DNA of 64,000 bases, from the NCBI RefSeq assembly GCF_900113315.1, contig NZ_FOZG01000001.1, positions 1,674,001 through 1,738,000 of the forward strand, read 5' to 3'. Position 1 is the first letter of the stretch. Every line of letters starts with the position of its first letter. The position numbers and the translations under genes were made by a program. Below are positions 24,342 to 33,090 of this stretch, piece after piece. This stretch comes from Sphingomonas jatrophae (GTDB lineage: Bacteria > Pseudomonadota > Alphaproteobacteria > Sphingomonadales > Sphingomonadaceae). The notes below the pieces were generated by a model. That model ran no database searches. It worked only from the letters and a program-made list of their open reading frames with translations, and was not told the origin of the DNA.

Positions 24342-25349
24342 ATGAAGGCGATGGTGTTGCGCGCCCCGATCGGGCTGGATCGGCTGGTGCTTGAGGATCG
24401 CCCCGATCCCGGCACGCCGGGGCCGGGCGAGATCCGCGTGGCGCTTCACGGCAGCTCGCTCAACTTCCACGATCTGGGGGTCGCAAGCGGCCGGATGCCG
24501 ACCGCAGACGGCCGCATCCCGCTGGCCGACGGCGGCGGCGTGGTCGAGGCGGTGGGCGACGGCGTTACCGAGTTTCGCGTGGGCGACGGCGTGGTTTCCT
24601 GCTTCTTCCCCGACTGGCAGGATGGCGGCCCGATCGCCGGGGACTTCAGCCGCACGCCCGGCGACGGCATCGACGGCTTCGCACAGGGCCATGTCGTGCT
24701 GCCCGCCACCGCCTTCACGCACGCGCCCCGCGGCTATGATGCGGTGGAGGCGGCGACCATCACCACCGCCGGCCTCACCGCATGGCGCGCGCTCGTCGTC
24801 GATGGCAAGCTCAAGGCGGGCGACACGGTGCTGCTGCTCGGCACGGGCGGCGTGTCCATCTGGGCGCTCCAGATCGCCAAACTGATGGGCGCGACCGTCG
24901 CGATCACCTCCTCCTCGGGCGAGAAGCTGGAGCGGGCGCGCGATCTCGGCGCCGACCACTGCATCCATTACCGCGACGTGGAGCAATGGGGCCGCACCGT
25001 GCGCGACTGGACTGGCGGCCGCGGGGTGGACCATGTCGTCGAGGTGGGCGGCCCCGGCACGCTGGCCCAGTCGATCGAGGCGGTGCGCGTGGGCGGGCAC
25101 ATCTCGCTGATCGGCGTGCTGACCGGCATTGCGGGTGAGGTGCCGACGGCGGCCCTCATGGCCAAGCAGGCGCGGCTGCAGGGCCTGATCGTCGGCAGCC
25201 GGCGCGAGCAGCAGGATTTCGTGCGCGCGCTGGACGCCGGCGGCATCCGCCCGGTGATCGACCGCCGCTTCCCGCTTGACCAGCTTGCCGATGCCTTCCG
25301 CTACGAGATTGGCGCCGCGCATTTCGGCAAGATCGGGATCGAGTGGTGA
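24342..25349 (+). CDS. Medium-chain NAD(P)-dependent alcohol dehydrogenase / quinone reductase
   Basis: The 335-residue MDR protein has a GroES-like N-terminal domain (GPGEIRVALHGSSLNFHDLGVASG) and a Rossmann domain with GTGGVSIWALQIAKLMGA near residue 165. No CxxCxxC structural zinc loop is seen, and the first catalytic cysteine is replaced by Asn-Phe-His, so it resembles the zinc-free or quinone-oxidoreductase branch. It starts the run of MDR, aldo/keto reductase and SDR genes downstream of LysR, likely oxidising an alcohol of the catabolic pathway. Confidence 0.88.
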   Translation: MKAMVLRAPIGLDRLVLEDRPDPGTPGPGEIRVALHGSSLNFHDLGVASGRMPTADGRIPLADGGGVVEAVGDGVTEFRVGDGVVSCFFPDWQDGGPIAGDFSRTPGDGIDGFAQGHVVLPATAFTHAPRGYDAVEAATITTAGLTAWRALVVDGKLKAGDTVLLLGTGGVSIWALQIAKLMGATVAITSSSGEKLERARDLGADHCIHYRDVEQWGRTVRDWTGGRGVDHVVEVGGPGTLAQSIEAVRVGGHISLIGVLTGIAGEVPTAALMAKQARLQGLIVGSRREQQDFVRALDAGGIRPVIDRRFPLDQLADAFRYEIGAAHFGKIGIEW

Positions 25350-25401
25350 CGGTCCCCGCCCGACGCCTCCCTCACCTCCCCTGTTCTGCAAGGACGCTGC
25401 C

Positions 25402-26376
25402 GTGACCCACTTCGCCCCTCCCGGCCCGCTCGGCTTCGGCGGTGCCCCGCTCGGCAACATGTTCGAGGCGATCGACGACAAGACGGCCGAGGCTGCCCTG
25501 GTCGCCGCGTGGGACAGCGGCGTGCGCTATTTCGACACCGCGCCGCATTATGGCAGCGGCCTCTCCGAACATCGCTTCGGCAACGTGCTGCGCCGCTATC
25601 CGCGCGAGGCGTTCGCCCTTTCCACCAAGGTCGGCCGCCTGCTGCGGCCGGATCCCAGCCGGCCGGACAACGGACCGTTCGTCGATGGCCTGCCTTTCCG
25701 GGTCGAGGCCGACTATTCCTACGATGCGACGATGCGCTCGATCGAGGACAGCTACCAGCGGCTCGGTCTCGCGCAGATCGACATCGCCTTCGTCCACGAT
25801 CTCGCCGCCGACCATCTCGGACCTGCGTGGCAGGAGCAGTTCGAGGTGGCGCGCAGCGGCGCCTTCCGCGCGCTCACCCGGCTGCGCGACGAGGGCGTGA
25901 TCAAGGGCTGGGGTCTCGGCGTCAACCTGACCGAGCCGTGCATCCGCGCACTTGAGGTGGCGGATCCGGACGTGTTCCTGCTCGCCGGCCGCTACAGCCT
26001 GCTCAACCAGCCCGCGCTCGACCGGTTGTTCCCGATGTGTGCGGAGCGCGGCGTGCATGTCGTCGTCGGCGGACCCTATAATTCGGGGCTGCTCGCCGGC
26101 GGCCGCACCTTCGAATATCAGGATGCCCCCGCCGAAATGGTCGTGCGGCGGGATCGGATCGCGGCGGTGTGCGAGCGCCACGGCGCCGACATACGCTCGG
26201 CTGCGTTGCAGTTCTGCGCCGCGCACCCGGTGGTCGCCGCGATCATCCCGGGCGCCAAGCGGCCGGAAAAGGTCGCGGTTAATGCCCGGCTGATGGCTGC
26301 GACCATTCCCTCGGCGCTGTGGGACGAGCTGCGCCACGAACAGCTCATCCCCGCCAACGCCCCCACGCCGAACTGA
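25402..26376 (+). CDS. Aldo/keto reductase (aldose 1-dehydrogenase-like)
   Basis: The 324-residue protein has the AKR (beta/alpha)8 signatures: GFGGAPLGNMF at the start, the catalytic Asp and Tyr in RYFDTAPHYGSGLSEHRFG (about 45-63), and the C-terminal IIPGAKRPEKVAVNA. The DTAPHYG..L subgroup includes D-threo-aldose dehydrogenase and pyridoxal dehydrogenase. I chose the GTG at 25402, with AAGGA 8 bp before it; in-frame sequence upstream is not family-like. It lies between the MDR and SDR genes with short gaps. Confidence 0.86.
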   Translation: MTHFAPPGPLGFGGAPLGNMFEAIDDKTAEAALVAAWDSGVRYFDTAPHYGSGLSEHRFGNVLRRYPREAFALSTKVGRLLRPDPSRPDNGPFVDGLPFRVEADYSYDATMRSIEDSYQRLGLAQIDIAFVHDLAADHLGPAWQEQFEVARSGAFRALTRLRDEGVIKGWGLGVNLTEPCIRALEVADPDVFLLAGRYSLLNQPALDRLFPMCAERGVHVVVGGPYNSGLLAGGRTFEYQDAPAEMVVRRDRIAAVCERHGADIRSAALQFCAAHPVVAAIIPGAKRPEKVAVNARLMAATIPSALWDELRHEQLIPANAPTPN

Positions 26377-26388
26377 GGACGCGAGACC

Positions 26389-27225
26389 ATGGACCAGCAG
26401 CCCGCCATCGCCGCCGGCCGCACCGCCGTCATCACCGGCGGCGCGAGCGGCATCGGCCTTGCCGTCGCGGAGCGGCTGGCCGCGGCCGGCATGCGCCTCC
26501 TCCTCGCCGACATCGACGAGGCGGCGCTGGGGACCGCGGCTGCCCAGCTCCGCGCGAGCGGCGCCCAGGTGGAGACACTGCGTACCGACGTCAGCGAACC
26601 CGCGCAGATCGCCGAGCTCAAGCGCGCAGCCGATGCGCTAGGCCCGGTATCGCTGCTGATGAACAATGCCGGGCGCGAGGGCGGAGGCGGCATCCTTGCG
26701 GGCGCAGAGGTGTGGCAGCGGACGCTCGCGACCAACCTGATGGGCGCGCTCTACGGCGTGCAGCATTTCCTCCCCGACATGCTCGCCGCCGACTGGCCCT
26801 GCGCCATCGTCAACACCGGATCCAAGCAGGGCATCACGCTGCCGCCCGGTGACACCGCCTACAATGTCAGCAAGGCCGGGCTGAAGGCCTTGACCGAGAG
26901 CCTCGCGCACGATCTGCTCGAAACCGGCGGGCGCGTGAGCGCGCACCTGCTGATCCCCGGCTTCACCTATACCGGCTTCAGCCGCCGCCGCGGCATCGCC
27001 GAAAAGCCCGCCGGCGCGTGGACGGCCGGGCAAGTGGCCGACTTCATGCTCGCCGGCATGGCGACAGGCGACTTCTATATCCTCTGCCCCGATCATGACG
27101 TCACACGCGCCATGGACGAGCGCCGCATCGCCTGGAGCGCCGGCGACATCATCGAGAACCGCCCGGCTCTGTCCCGCTGGCACCCGGACTATGCCGATGC
27201 CTTCAAGGCGCACATGGACGGTTGA
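26389..27225 (+). CDS. Short-chain dehydrogenase/reductase
   Basis: The 278-residue SDR has the motif TGGASGIGLAVAERL near residue 16, MNNAGREGGGG near 91, and the catalytic Ser in VNTGSKQG with Tyr-x3-Lys in TAYNVSKAGLK. The C-terminal part is longer than usual. It starts 12 bp after the aldo/keto reductase gene, so they form one operon. It is convergent with the epoxide hydrolase gene, whose stop is 9 bp away. Confidence 0.9.
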   Translation: MDQQPAIAAGRTAVITGGASGIGLAVAERLAAAGMRLLLADIDEAALGTAAAQLRASGAQVETLRTDVSEPAQIAELKRAADALGPVSLLMNNAGREGGGGILAGAEVWQRTLATNLMGALYGVQHFLPDMLAADWPCAIVNTGSKQGITLPPGDTAYNVSKAGLKALTESLAHDLLETGGRVSAHLLIPGFTYTGFSRRRGIAEKPAGAWTAGQVADFMLAGMATGDFYILCPDHDVTRAMDERRIAWSAGDIIENRPALSRWHPDYADAFKAHMDG

Positions 27226-27234
27226 GCCCGCCCC

Positions 27235-28377
27235 CTATCCGCGCGTCCGCATGAAGGCCCGCAGCTCCTCGACGAACAGCGCCGGCTGCTCCATCGCGGC
27301 GAAATGGCCGCCCGCCGGCATGTCGGTCCAGCGCACGACGTTGTAGCTCTTCTCCACTGTGGAGCGCGGGAACAGCGCCAGTTCGCCGGGGAAGTTGGCG
27401 ACACCCACCGGCTTGGTCACGCGCGCGCCGGCGGGCACCGGCTCGTCATAGACGCCGCGGTAGAGCCAAGAGGCGGTGCCGAACGTGTTGTTCGCCAGAT
27501 AGACCATGATGTTGTCGAGGATCTGGTCGCGCGTATAGACCGACCACAGGTCGCCATCCTTCAGCTGCGACCAGGTCTGGAACTTCTCCACCAGCCATGC
27601 CGCGACGCCGAGCGGACTGTCCGACATGGCGTAGGACAGGCTGAGCGGCTTGGTCGACTGGAGCACCATGTAGCCGCTTTCGGTGCGCCACACGTCCGCC
27701 AGCTTCTGCGCCGCCGCTTTCTCCTCGTCCGTTTCGGGCTGCGCGTCGGGCCGCGTCCAGCCCATCGTGAAGTTGATGTGGATGGCGGAGCAGCCCTGCC
27801 CCTCATAGCCCAGCCAGCCGGAGACGGACGAGCCCCAGTCACCCCCCTGGGCGACATAATCCGTATAGCCGAGCGCGGCCATCGCCTGATCCATCGCCCG
27901 CGCGATGGTGCGCGGCCCGATGGGCTTGCGCGGCTTGGACGAGAAACCGTAACCGATCAGCGAGGGGATGACGACGCTCAGCGCATCCGCCGCATCGCCG
28001 CCATGCGCGGTGGGATCGGCCAGCTGTTCGGCGGCATCGAGGAACTCGACGAACGAGCCCGGCCAGCCGTGCAGCAGCATGACGGGCTTGGGCGACGGCC
28101 CCTTGCCGACGAGGTGGGCGAGGTGGATCGCGTAAGGAACCCCGTCCACCTCCACATCGACGAGGAACTGGGGCAGGCGGTTCATCGCCGCCTCGCGTGC
28201 GCGCCAGTCATAGCCGTCGCGCCAGTAAGCGACGAGATCGCGCATCGCATCCACGCTCGCGCCATAGTGCCACGGATCGCCCTCCGGACGGTCGGGCCAT
28301 TCGGCCTCCGCCAGCCGGCGCTCGATCCAGTCGAGCCGGGCCTGCGGCACGTCGATCCTGAACGGGCGGACGGTCAT
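27235..28377 (-). CDS. Epoxide hydrolase, alpha/beta-hydrolase type
   Basis: The 380-residue protein has the epoxide-hydrolase N-terminal region (PQARLDWIERRLAEAEWPD) seen in juvenile-hormone/microsomal-type enzymes. The oxyanion motif is LLHGWPGSFVEF (about 95), and the nucleophile elbow is GGDWGSS with Asp as nucleophile. A C-terminal His lies in MPAGGHFAAMEQP. It opens epoxides to diols. Its ATG overlaps the upstream hydrolase stop (ATGA). Context suggests it acts on an epoxidised cyclic substrate. Confidence 0.92.
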   Translation of the reverse strand: MTVRPFRIDVPQARLDWIERRLAEAEWPDRPEGDPWHYGASVDAMRDLVAYWRDGYDWRAREAAMNRLPQFLVDVEVDGVPYAIHLAHLVGKGPSPKPVMLLHGWPGSFVEFLDAAEQLADPTAHGGDAADALSVVIPSLIGYGFSSKPRKPIGPRTIARAMDQAMAALGYTDYVAQGGDWGSSVSGWLGYEGQGCSAIHINFTMGWTRPDAQPETDEEKAAAQKLADVWRTESGYMVLQSTKPLSLSYAMSDSPLGVAAWLVEKFQTWSQLKDGDLWSVYTRDQILDNIMVYLANNTFGTASWLYRGVYDEPVPAGARVTKPVGVANFPGELALFPRSTVEKSYNVVRWTDMPAGGHFAAMEQPALFVEELRAFMRTRG

Positions 28378-29303
28378 TGCGGCTTGCTCCCCTGAAATGC
28401 GCTTGCCAATGCGGCCGCGGCGTCGGCCAGCGCGGCATCGGCCTCGGGCAGGATGCCGAACATGCTGGCAAAGCCGTGAAAGGTGCCCGGATACATGCGG
28501 TAATCGACCGGGACGCCCGCCGCGCGCAGCCGGTCCGCATAGGCCTCGCCCTCGTCGCGCAGCGGATCGCATTCGGCGGTCAGGATCGTCGCTGGCGGCA
28601 ATCCGGCGAGCGAGTCCGCCCTGAGCGGCGAGACATCCGGATGCGTCCGGTCCGCCGCCTCCGGCACATAGGCATTGATGCACAGCTTCGAAAAATCGGA
28701 ATCGAGGAAATAGCCGTCCGAGAACAGCCGCCGCGACTCCGTCTCCAGCACGAGGTCGGTGCCCGGATAGATGAGCAGTTGCGCCACCAGCGCGGGTCCG
28801 CCCTGCGCCAGCGCATGCCGCGCCGCGACCGTCGCCAGCGATCCGCCCGCACTGTCGCCACCGATCGCGATCCGCGCCGGATCCAGCCCCAGCCCCGCCG
28901 CTTCCCGCGCCAGCCACGCCAGCGCACGGTCCGCATCCTCGACCGCGGCGGGGAAGACATGCTCGGGCGCGAGGCGATACTCGACCGACACCACCGCGCA
29001 CCCCGCCAGCCGCGCCAGCCGGCTGCACAAGCGCGCATGGCTGTCGACCGAGCAGGCGATGTAGCCGCCGCCGTGGAGGAACAGCAGCACCGGCTCGCTT
29101 TGCTCCGCGTCGTCGCGGCGGAACAGCCGCACCGGCACGCCGTCCGCATCCAGATCCTGCGTCACCACCCGGTCTGCCGCCTCGGGCGGGCGCACCATCG
29201 CGGCGGACATGGCGCGGAAGTCGAGCGGGCTGATCGTCTTCCAGTCGGGCGCATGCGCCGTCATCTGGTCGAGCAAGCCTTGTGCGGCGGTGCTGAGCGG
29301 CAC
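28374..29303 (-). CDS. Alpha/beta hydrolase, hormone-sensitive lipase family
   Basis: The 309-residue esterase has the HSL hallmark FLHGGGYIACSVDSHA (oxyanion HGGG) near residue 80 and the nucleophile elbow GGDSAGGSLA near residue 152. The Asp and His of the triad fall in segments TAECDPLRDEG and YPGTFHGFASMF. It hydrolyses carboxylic esters or lactones. It is the middle gene of the LLM, esterase, epoxide hydrolase operon and overlaps the next gene by 4 bp. Confidence 0.92.
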   Translation of the reverse strand: MPLSTAAQGLLDQMTAHAPDWKTISPLDFRAMSAAMVRPPEAADRVVTQDLDADGVPVRLFRRDDAEQSEPVLLFLHGGGYIACSVDSHARLCSRLARLAGCAVVSVEYRLAPEHVFPAAVEDADRALAWLAREAAGLGLDPARIAIGGDSAGGSLATVAARHALAQGGPALVAQLLIYPGTDLVLETESRRLFSDGYFLDSDFSKLCINAYVPEAADRTHPDVSPLRADSLAGLPPATILTAECDPLRDEGEAYADRLRAAGVPVDYRMYPGTFHGFASMFGILPEADAALADAAAALASAFQGSKPQ

Positions 29304-29318
29304 GGCCTTTCTCCCCGG

Positions 29319-30458
29319 TCAGGCGGCGGCGCGCCGGTCCTTGTTGCGGAAGTGCGGGATGATCGTCTCGCCCAGATGGCGCAGCGTCTCCATGATCGCC
29401 TCGTGCGGCACGGTGCCCATCTGCATCAGCATCAGGCACTCGTCGGCGCCCGCCGCCTCCAGCCGTTCGATATTGGCGATGGCGTCGGCCGGCGTGCCAT
29501 AGGCATGGTCGAGATTGTACATCGAGGTCGCCGCCGACGTGACCGGGATCTTCGCTTCGTTGAGATAGGCGACGGTCGCCTCCTCCGCCCGCTTCACCGC
29601 CTCGGCATGCTGGTCAGCCGACGCATCCTCGACCTCGGGCTTCGGCCCGCCGCCATACCAGTAGTGGATCGCCTGCGCGAAGAAGCGCTGGCCACGGAAG
29701 CCGATGCGCCGCGCCTTCTCGCCATCGTCGCTGACGATGATCGGGCAGCCGACCGCCAGCCATTCGTTGGGGAAATAGCCGACCTGGGCCGCCGGATCGC
29801 GCTCCGCAAAGGCCTTGCGATAGACCGCGTTCAGCTCCGCCGTCTCCTCGGGCGAGTTGAAGCCGAGGATCATGCCGCCCAGACCCCGCGATCCGGCGGT
29901 GCGCAGCGATTCCTCGCGCGTGCAGGCCATGAACATCGGCGGATGCGGCTGCTGATAGGGCTTGGGATGGATCGGCCGGCGCGGAATGTCGATGTGCGTG
30001 CCGTGATGCTCGATCTCATCCTCGACCATGATCTTGGGGATCAGGTACATGCTCTCGTCGATCATCGGCTGCAGCTCGGCCAGGTCATAGCCGAACGTGC
30101 CCGCCTCCTGCTGCGTGCCGCCCTTGCCGATGCCGAAATTGACGCGCCCCCGCGACAATATGTCCAGCGTCGCCACGCGCTCGGCCACCTTTACCGGATG
30201 GTTCATCTTGGGCGGCAGGCAGACGACGCCGTGGCCGATGCGGATGCGCTTGGTCTGCCCCGCGACGAAGGCGAGGAACGTCTCGGGCGCGGACATGTGC
30301 GAATATTGGGTGAGCGCGTGATGCTCCACCGCCCAGATGCCGTCGAGGCCCATCTCCTCGGCATAGAGGCATTGCTCGACCGCTTCGTAGAAGGTTCGCT
30401 GCTCGCTCTCGCGCGACGTGTCGACCATCTGCGCTTCGAAGCACACGGAGAATTTCAT
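29319..30458 (-). CDS. LLM-class (luciferase-like) flavin-dependent oxidoreductase
   Basis: The 379-residue TIM-barrel protein has bacterial-luciferase features: EQCLYAEEMGLDGIWAVEHHA near residue 30, RIRIGHGVVCLPPKMNHPVKVAERVATLD at about 75-100 (read in segments), and GRVNFGIGKGGT. Such enzymes are FMN monooxygenases or F420-dependent dehydrogenases; with an F420 operon 5 kb away either is possible. It heads the minus-strand operon and is divergent from a TetR gene. Confidence 0.88.
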   Translation of the reverse strand: MKFSVCFEAQMVDTSRESEQRTFYEAVEQCLYAEEMGLDGIWAVEHHALTQYSHMSAPETFLAFVAGQTKRIRIGHGVVCLPPKMNHPVKVAERVATLDILSRGRVNFGIGKGGTQQEAGTFGYDLAELQPMIDESMYLIPKIMVEDEIEHHGTHIDIPRRPIHPKPYQQPHPPMFMACTREESLRTAGSRGLGGMILGFNSPEETAELNAVYRKAFAERDPAAQVGYFPNEWLAVGCPIIVSDDGEKARRIGFRGQRFFAQAIHYWYGGGPKPEVEDASADQHAEAVKRAEEATVAYLNEAKIPVTSAATSMYNLDHAYGTPADAIANIERLEAAGADECLMLMQMGTVPHEAIMETLRHLGETIIPHFRNKDRRAAA

Positions 30459-30491
30459 GCTGCCTCTCCCCTGCCGCTCATTTTACCTGAG

Positions 30492-30530
30492 TCGGCAAGA
30501 AGGTTATACCGCGTTCTAATCTTCGGCAAG
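30492..30530. promoter_or_regulatory. Direct repeat TCGGCAAG in the LLM/TetR divergent promoter
   Basis: TCGGCAAG occurs at 30492-30499 and 30523-30530, 31 bp apart (about three turns), in the 101-bp gap between the LLM operon and the divergent TetR gene. It may be part of a regulator site. The repeat is direct and not inverted, which is unusual for TetR operators. Confidence 0.3.
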
Positions 30531-30559
30531 CACGGCATCCCGCGCTACGGGGGCGGACG

Positions 30560-31207
30560 ATGAACCAGGCGACTCAGGGGCGGCGGGAAACGGCCAAGCA
30601 GGCGCGGCGGCAGGCCTTGCTCGATGTCGCGCGCACCATCCTTGCCGATGGCGACCTGTCGATGCGGCAGCTGGCGCAGCGTGCAGGCGTCGCGCACGCC
30701 ACGCCCTACAATCTGTTCGGATCGAAGCGCGACCTGATCGCCGCCCTTTATGTCGACCAGCGCGAGCGGCTGGAGGCGCGGCTGGCGGCCGACGCAGGGG
30801 ATCCGCTGGCCCGCCTGTTCGACGCGGTTGGCCTGATCGCCGAGGATCTCGACGCGCGGCCGCACTTCCACCGTGCGCTGCACCGCGCGGTCTATCGAGG
30901 GGAGAGCGATCCGCCGCCCGACCGCGACGATGCCGATCCGGGCGTGCACTTCTGGATGGGGCTGGTCGCCGCGGCGGAGGCGGCGGGCGGGTTTCGTGCG
31001 GGCGCGCGTGTCGATCTCTATGCCCGCTCGCTGATGAACATGATCGTGGGGTCGATGCTGGACTGGTCTGAGGGACGGATCGACGCGCACGGCTGGGGCG
31101 TCTGCACGCGCTACGGCATCGCCCTGCTGACGCTGCCCATCGTGGCGGAGGATGCCCGCGCGATGGTGGCGGGGATACTGGACAGCGATCCAATGCGGAG
31201 CGGCTGA
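30560..31207 (+). CDS. TetR-family transcriptional regulator
   Basis: The 215-residue protein has the N-terminal TetR helix-turn-helix (about 12-60: ARRQALLDVARTILADGDLS, MRQLAQRAGVAHATPYNLFGSKRDLIAALY in segments) and a helical ligand domain. It faces the LLM, esterase and epoxide hydrolase operon across 101 bp and probably represses it. The inducer is unknown. Confidence 0.92.
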   Translation: MNQATQGRRETAKQARRQALLDVARTILADGDLSMRQLAQRAGVAHATPYNLFGSKRDLIAALYVDQRERLEARLAADAGDPLARLFDAVGLIAEDLDARPHFHRALHRAVYRGESDPPPDRDDADPGVHFWMGLVAAAEAAGGFRAGARVDLYARSLMNMIVGSMLDWSEGRIDAHGWGVCTRYGIALLTLPIVAEDARAMVAGILDSDPMRSG

Positions 31208-31302
31208 GGCGTCTGCCGACGCGTTTGTCAGCATGGATCTGCCGGGCGCCGCCGGAATCCTGCCACGCGCATCAGCATGGCCGATGCGAAACTGACATGG
31301 GC

Positions 31303-31330
31303 TTGCGTAGCGCTTTGCTTCGTTTACAAT
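31303..31330 (+). promoter_or_regulatory. Sigma-70-type promoter of the small 91-residue gene
   Basis: TTGCGT (31303-31308) and TACAAT (31325-31330) are separated by 16 bp. The -10 box matches the consensus at five of six positions, which is strong for this GC-rich genome. The start codon of the small gene follows 24 bp later, so the leader is short. Confidence 0.6.
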
Positions 31331-31353
31331 GCGTTTCAAACGGAGAGTGGCCC

Positions 31354-31629
31354 ATGGCAAACCTGAACGCCCTGCAGGCGAGCGACGATGAAAGTGGCGA
31401 CAAAAGCCTCATCATCCTCCAGTCGCTGCTGTGCATCCTGCGCGAGAAGAATCTTCTGACCCGCGCCGACATCGAGGATCTGTGCGACCGTGTGGCCGCG
31501 CGCGCCAAGGAAGCGGACAAGGGCGCGCTGCCCTGCTGCCCCGTCAGCGCGAATGCGGCTGCCTCGGAAATGGCGAAGATCGGCAGCTTCATCGGCAATT
31601 ATTACGGCGGCAAGCACCGCCGCATGTGA
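31354..31629 (+). CDS. Small conserved-type hypothetical protein, 91 residues
   Basis: The ATG at 31354 follows CGGAGAG by 6 bp and a good promoter. The protein begins MANLNALQASDDESGDKSLI, continues in amphipathic helices (ILQSLLCILREKNLLTRADIEDLCDRVAARAKE) and ends with KIGSFIGNYYGGKHRRM. It contains a CC pair (LPCCPVSAN). No domain is recognised. It stands alone between the TetR gene and the SnoaL-like gene and may be a standalone housekeeping or stress gene. Confidence 0.65.
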   Translation: MANLNALQASDDESGDKSLIILQSLLCILREKNLLTRADIEDLCDRVAARAKEADKGALPCCPVSANAAASEMAKIGSFIGNYYGGKHRRM

Positions 31630-31777
31630 GCCGGCGGCGCACCGCGCGCTGCCGCTGACGTTCACGACTTGCCCGAGGGCCCCAGCGTCTCCCGGCGTCG
31701 GGCCGCGCGCCGGCACCACCGAGTAATCAGGATCAACCGCGCCGCTCAAGCGGGCGCACCAAGCGAGAGGATGCGCG

Positions 31778-32149
31778 ATGAGTGTCGCCGATCTGCCCGA
31801 ACAGTCCCTCGGCCGCGTCAAGGCGGGTGACAAGGAAGGCTGGCTTGCGCTGTTCGCCGACGATGCCACCGTCGAGGATCCGGTCGGCCCCTATGAATGG
31901 GATCCCGAAGGCCGCGGGCGCCGTGGCAAGCAGGAGATCGGCGCCTTCTTCGACCTCTTCTCCAGCTTCCAGAGCGGCTTCGACTTCGAAGTGCATGACA
32001 AGTTCACCTGCGGCGACGAGGTCGCCGTCTTGGTCAGCATGCACATCACCATGAAGGACGGCACCAAGGCGACGACGCGCGCGATCAACGTCTACAAGCA
32101 GGCGCCCGACGGGCGCGTCCAGTCGCTCCGCTCCTTCTGGAACGCCTGA
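31778..32149 (+). CDS. NTF2-like / SnoaL-like protein
   Basis: The 123-residue protein has the cone-shaped NTF2 fold pattern: an N-terminal helix, LPEQSLGRVKAGDKEGWLALFADDATVEDPVG (in segments), the KQEIGAFFDLFSSF helix, and C-terminal strands ending LRSFWNA. The family includes ketosteroid isomerases, polyketide cyclases and limonene epoxide hydrolase; the Asp in FADDATVEDP is in the usual catalytic place. Its stop shares a base with the next start (TGATG), so it is the first of a three-gene operon. Confidence 0.83.
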   Translation: MSVADLPEQSLGRVKAGDKEGWLALFADDATVEDPVGPYEWDPEGRGRRGKQEIGAFFDLFSSFQSGFDFEVHDKFTCGDEVAVLVSMHITMKDGTKATTRAINVYKQAPDGRVQSLRSFWNA

Positions 32150-32448
32150 TGGCCGCGTTCGTCCGCCACTACATCCTCCAGACCAGCGAAGAAAACGCGG
32201 AAGCGTTGCGCCGCACGCTGCTGGAATTGCGGGATTTCGTGGCCGGATGTCCCGGCAGCGTGCAGGTCGACCTGCTCCACGCCCCCGACGCGCCCGAGCG
32301 GCTGTTCTTCATCGAACATTGGGCCAGCAAGGCCGATCACGAGGCCGCGGGCAAGCGCCTGCCCTCCGCGGTGATGGGGTCGCTCAAGCAGCTGCTGGTC
32401 GCGCCGCCGCAAATGGCCGACCTCGTCGATGCGGGGCATGCCGCCTGA
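32149..32448 (+). CDS. Antibiotic-biosynthesis-monooxygenase-like (ABM) domain protein
   Basis: The 99-residue ferredoxin-like protein matches small quinol/heme monooxygenase folds: VRHYILQTSEENAEALRRTLLEL, the PGSVQVDLLHAPDAPERLFFIEHWASKADHEAAG core, and a C-terminal helix. Such proteins oxidise quinol-like or cyclic substrates without cofactor or act as chaperones. It is coupled to the SnoaL-like gene by a one-base overlap. Confidence 0.82.
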   Translation: MAAFVRHYILQTSEENAEALRRTLLELRDFVAGCPGSVQVDLLHAPDAPERLFFIEHWASKADHEAAGKRLPSAVMGSLKQLLVAPPQMADLVDAGHAA

Positions 32449-32513
32449 TCAGCCGGCCCTCCCTTCCGCCAGCCGGCACAGCGAACATAGCGCGACAGGA
32501 ACAGGAGAGAGGG

Positions 32514-33086
32514 ATGAGTGAGGCACAACAGGCGCGGCCCGATCTGTCCATGCCGGCCGATGCTGCGCCGCATGCTGCCCCGCAAGCTGCCGCGCCGGGC
32601 ATGAGCTGGCTGACCGGGCTGGTCGTGCTGGTGGGCGTGATCGTCGGCATCGCCGTCTATATCGGGGCCAGCCACGCGCTCGGCATCGTGCCGATCTGGG
32701 CGGGGTTCGCCTTCGCGCTCTACTGGGGCGGCATGCTCCACGGCGACATGGCGGCGATGCCGTCGGCGCTGGCCGGCGCCTTCCTCGGCATCGCCATAGG
32801 TGCGGCGCTGCACTTCCTGCCGATCCTCTACGGCACGGCAGGGCTGGCGGTGGCGCTCGCGATCGTGCTGGTCGCGGTCTATCTGCTGCTTATGCGGTGG
32901 GCGACGTTCGTGATCCACAACGGCACGATGCTGTTCCTGACGATCACCACCATCCCCGCCGTGGCCGCGGGCGGCGACTTCCTCGGCATGATGGGATCGG
33001 CCGCACTCGCCGCCGCGCTGTTCGCCATCATGGGCCTCGTCTCGCGCGCGCTGGCCAGCCGCAAGAAGGCGGCGGCCGGGGGCTGA
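32514..33086 (+). CDS. Membrane protein, DUF1097-like
   Basis: The 190-residue protein has a Pro/Ala-rich soluble start and about five or six hydrophobic helices (LTGLVVLVGVIVGIAVYIG, IWAGFAFALYWGGMLHG, ALAGAFLGIAIGAALHFL, and others). It resembles DUF1097-type small membrane proteins, but this is an impression without a search. AGAGAGGG precedes the ATG. It follows the ABM gene by 65 bp and may serve uptake or export. Confidence 0.65.
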   Translation: MSEAQQARPDLSMPADAAPHAAPQAAAPGMSWLTGLVVLVGVIVGIAVYIGASHALGIVPIWAGFAFALYWGGMLHGDMAAMPSALAGAFLGIAIGAALHFLPILYGTAGLAVALAIVLVAVYLLLMRWATFVIHNGTMLFLTITTIPAVAAGGDFLGMMGSAALAAALFAIMGLVSRALASRKKAAAGG

Positions 33087-33090
33087 CCCG

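Noticed and set aside
28377-30563. A 728-residue plus-strand open frame
   Set aside because: It is antisense to the esterase and LLM genes, both with complete family signatures.
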